From positions 1 through 7,926 of the forward strand of contig JALOOY010000054.1 of assembly GCA_025454185.1 (NCBI GenBank): a stretch of 7,926 nt of DNA. Direction: 5' to 3'. Position numbers and translations under genes: made by a program. Below, piece after piece: positions 6,631 through 7,926 of the stretch. Source of the stretch: Thermodesulfobacteriota bacterium. GTDB taxonomy: Bacteria > Desulfobacterota > RBG-13-43-22. Position 1 is the first letter of the stretch, and every line of letters starts with the position of its first letter. The notes under the pieces were generated by a model that worked only from the letters and a program-made list of their open reading frames with translations, was not told where the DNA came from and ran no database searches.

Positions 6631-6653
6631 GCAAAAATTCTTTAAATTTTTGC
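6631..6653. other. AT-rich perfect hairpin just after the ligase gene
   Basis: GCAAAAATT (6631-6639) and AATTTTTGC (6645-6653) form a perfect 9-bp stem with loop CTTTA, one base after the stop codon of the ligase gene. No T-run follows (CTGGAGG comes next), so it is a poor intrinsic terminator. It may only slow or process the transcript ahead of the DUF350 gene. Two smaller inverted repeats follow: TACTTT/AAAGTA (6664-6678) and ATCGT/ACGAT (6679-6691). Confidence 0.5.
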
Positions 6654-6669
6654 CTGGAGGAAATACTTT

Positions 6670-6698
6670 TTGAAAGTAATCGTGAAACGATGTATCTG
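6670..6698 (+). promoter_or_regulatory. Weak candidate promoter for the DUF350 gene
   Basis: TTGAAA (6670-6675) and TATCTG (6693-6698) are spaced by 17 bp in an AT-rich part of the 176-bp gap, upstream of the heptamer repeat. The -35 match is good and the -10 match partial. It would let DUF350 be expressed apart from the ligase if the hairpin at 6631 reduces read-through. This is a candidate only. Confidence 0.25.
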
Positions 6699-6738
6699 AC
6701 GCAAAGTGATAAAGAAAGCACGGGGCGGTATTTTCCTG

Positions 6739-6780
6739 GTTCGATGTTCGATGTTGGACGTTCGATGTTCGCTGTTCACT
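6739..6780. repeat. Six-unit heptamer tandem repeat (GTTCGAT type)
   Basis: Six 7-bp units run in exact register: GTTCGAT, GTTCGAT, GTTGGAC, GTTCGAT, GTTCGCT, GTTCACT. The unit decays toward the right end, which leads into a T-run and then the DUF350 ribosome binding site at 6796-6800. I recall GTTCGAT-type heptamer arrays between genes in Desulfobacterota and some other environmental bacteria; this is memory, not a search. Reading frames that cross it give repetitive peptides such as CSMLDVRCSLF and are artefacts. Confidence 0.85.
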
Positions 6781-6805
6781 TTTTTTGAGTATTACGGAGG
6801 CGGTC

Positions 6806-7219
6806 ATGTTCTTTACCCGGTTCAATGCCACCCTGAACGATATCTACAGCTTCATCGCCTATTTTATAACGGCCATTGTCCTTTTGGTGATCTATTCCAA
6901 AGTATACGACAAGGTGACTCCTTACCGGGAATTCGACCTGATCCGGGAAGGCAACACGGCCGCGGCCTGCAGCTACGGTGGGTCGCTGCTGGGGTTTGCC
7001 GTTCCCCTGGCCAGCGCCATCACCCACAGCGCGGGGCTCGCGGACATGATCCTCTGGGGTTTCGCGGCCCTGCTGATCCAGATCCTGACCTTTCTGGCCC
7101 TGCGTCTGATCTTCAAGGAACTGGTGGCCGACATCCCGGCCGGCAAGATTTCCAAAGGCATTTTCCTGGGTGTGGTCTCCCTGCTGGTGGGCATCCTGAA
7201 TGCGGCCTGCATCAGTTGA
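6806..7219 (+). CDS. DUF350 family inner-membrane protein (YjfL-like)
   Basis: The protein has 137 residues. The ATG at 6806 is chosen because GGAGG (6796-6800) lies 5 nt upstream; a TTG at 6785 would add seven residues without such a site. Four membrane helices are visible: about 14-34, 51-72, 79-103 and 117-136. The first loop carries YREFDLIREGNTAAA (40-54), matching the EGN-A-A element of DUF350. Polar and charged residues at K32, K36, R41, E48, R100 and K104 sit at helix ends. DUF350 is a family of small membrane proteins (E. coli YjfL), often found beside the YgiC-type ligase and the DUF1190 lipoprotein, and its biochemical role is not known. Here it follows both in the same direction, but with a 176-bp gap holding hairpins and a heptamer repeat. 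A membrane partner role for the ligase and lipoprotein is inferred from context. Confidence 0.88.
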   Translation: MFFTRFNATLNDIYSFIAYFITAIVLLVIYSKVYDKVTPYREFDLIREGNTAAACSYGGSLLGFAVPLASAITHSAGLADMILWGFAALLIQILTFLALRLIFKELVADIPAGKISKGIFLGVVSLLVGILNAACIS

Positions 7220-7257
7220 GAAGAAAGGCTGGAAATCCGGTCGTGAAGACCCGCTTG

Positions 7258-7287
7258 GAATTCGAATTCGGACGTTGGATGATCGAT
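7258..7287. repeat. Palindrome and degenerate heptamer stretch in the convergent gap
   Basis: GAATTCGAATTC (7258-7269) is a perfect 12-bp palindrome. In a 7-bp register the same stretch reads ATTCGAA, TTCGGAC, GTTGGAT, GATCGAT (7260-7287), and the last two units each differ from GTTCGAT by one base. It may be a worn copy of the heptamer repeat at 6739-6780, so the DUF350 gene would be flanked on both sides. The rest of the 89-bp gap between the convergent genes shows no clear terminator for either. Confidence 0.4.
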
Positions 7288-7308
7288 TCTGTTCTTCAAA
7301 CAACGCCG

Positions 7309-7926
7309 TTAGGCCTCCCACCCTATTTTCTTGAGGGCCGCCACGCCGCCCTGGAGGTTGAGGCAGTTCCTGAACCCGGCCTGGTCCAGGGCGATCTGGG
7401 CCTCGTAGGAGCGCACGCCGGTATTGCAGACCAGGATCAGTTGCCGGTCCCGCGGGACATCGGCCAGCCGCTGCCCCAACTGGTCCTGCGGGATGCTTTT
7501 CCAGACCCCGGGATATTTTTGGACGAAGGGCTCCGCGTTTCCCCAGCCCCGGCAATCCAGAAAGAGGAACTTCTCCGGGTCCCGGTTCTTCCATAATTCC
7601 AAAACCTGCTCCGGGTTGATGGTGCGGTTCTTGCCGGCCAGGATGTTCTCCGCCGTGTTGCCCAGGGCGTTGAGGATGTCCATGGCCGCCGAGAAGGGCG
7701 GCGAATAGGGCAGCTCGAGGTTGCTGATATCGGAAAGGGTCGGCCGGTGCGGAAGAAGAGCCGAAACGGCGCCGAGTCGGGCAAACAGGCCGTCCCCCCG
7801 GTTGCCGAGCCCCTGGACCCCTAAAACCCGGCCGGTCTTTTTTTCGGCAACGATCTCCAGATACATCAAGTCCTTGTCCGGGAAGAAATGAGCCCGGTCG
7901 AACTGGACCACGAAGGCGCTGACCAC
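7309..7926 (-). CDS. CoA-disulfide reductase/NADH oxidase-type flavoprotein with rhodanese domain, C-terminal part
   Basis: The frame is open from the right edge of the window to the TAA at 7309-7311, giving 206 codons with the stop. The start and the FAD/NAD(P)H-binding domains lie outside. Visible residues 1-98 are the dimerisation domain of the pyridine-nucleotide disulfide oxidoreductase family, with GRVLGVQGLG, the run through LPYSPPFSAAMDILNALGN (72-90), and the small-residue helices typical of CoA-disulfide reductase/Nox proteins. Residues about 102-205 are a rhodanese domain with DCR at 124-126 and the active loop CNTGVRS at 167-173, where C167 would carry the persulfide. Such fusions reduce CoA disulfide, CoA persulfide or polysulfide with NAD(P)H, so a sulfur or redox role in the cytoplasm is likely. 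It is convergent to the DUF350 gene and probably unrelated in function to the rest of the window. Confidence 0.85.
   Translation of the reverse strand: MVSAFVVQFDRAHFFPDKDLMYLEIVAEKKTGRVLGVQGLGNRGDGLFARLGAVSALLPHRPTLSDISNLELPYSPPFSAAMDILNALGNTAENILAGKNRTINPEQVLELWKNRDPEKFLFLDCRGWGNAEPFVQKYPGVWKSIPQDQLGQRLADVPRDRQLILVCNTGVRSYEAQIALDQAGFRNCLNLQGGVAALKKIGWEA

Noticed and set aside
6706..7596. Long plus-strand frame running through the heptamer repeat and DUF350 into the minus-strand gene
   Set aside because: It shadows two better-supported genes in other frames, begins with repeat-derived peptide, and shows no known domain.

Overview
The window is a moderately GC-rich bacterial stretch holding the end of one gene, six complete genes and the end of a gene on the opposite strand. 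No rRNA, tRNA, CRISPR array or insertion sequence is visible. The best guess for the host is a Gram-negative proteobacterium of the Desulfobacterota (former Deltaproteobacteria) type. The reasons are a YgiB-like lipoprotein with a YgiC-like ATP-grasp ligase and a DUF350 membrane protein, a lipobox lipoprotein, and GTTCGAT-type heptamer repeats that I recall from such genomes. The secreted LamG/DUF11 proteins and their LPLI tail also occur in Chloroflexota-like bacteria, so this placement is tentative.

Region 1 (1-4359) carries two tandem, paralogous genes for very large secreted proteins. The first is cut by the window's left edge. Both are built from LamG/concanavalin-like modules, an Ig-like module, a DUF11 module and an almost identical C-terminal tail. 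The last 449 bp of coding sequence are an ungapped direct repeat, about 85% identical and 2,897 bp apart. A GC-rich hairpin followed by a T-rich run ends the first gene, and the second has its own ribosome binding site and signal peptide.

Region 2 (4379-5066) is a compact vapBC toxin-antitoxin operon. Its promoter carries three copies of one half-site covering the -10 box and the antitoxin start codon, and the antitoxin mRNA appears to be leaderless.

Region 3 (5106-7219) is a module of three genes: a DUF1190/YgiB-like lipoprotein, a YgiC/YjfC-like ATP-grasp enzyme of the glutathionylspermidine synthetase family, and a DUF350 four-helix membrane protein. The same three families occur together in the E. 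coli yjf operon. The chemistry of this system is not established. A reasonable inference is that the ligase modifies a peptide, small amine or protein in connection with an envelope lipoprotein and membrane partner. Between the ligase and DUF350 genes lies a 176-bp gap with small hairpins and a six-unit heptamer repeat; a shorter degenerate heptamer stretch lies on the other side of the DUF350 gene.

Region 4 (7309-7926, minus strand) is the C-terminal third or so of a CoA-disulfide reductase/NADH oxidase-type flavoprotein fused to a rhodanese domain, transcribed toward region 3.

The most novel points are the lipoprotein/ligase/DUF350 module with its RGGFG-tailed lipoprotein, and the paired secreted LamG-DUF11 proteins with their shared tail and recombination-prone repeat. 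VapBC is an ordinary family with an instructive operator layout.
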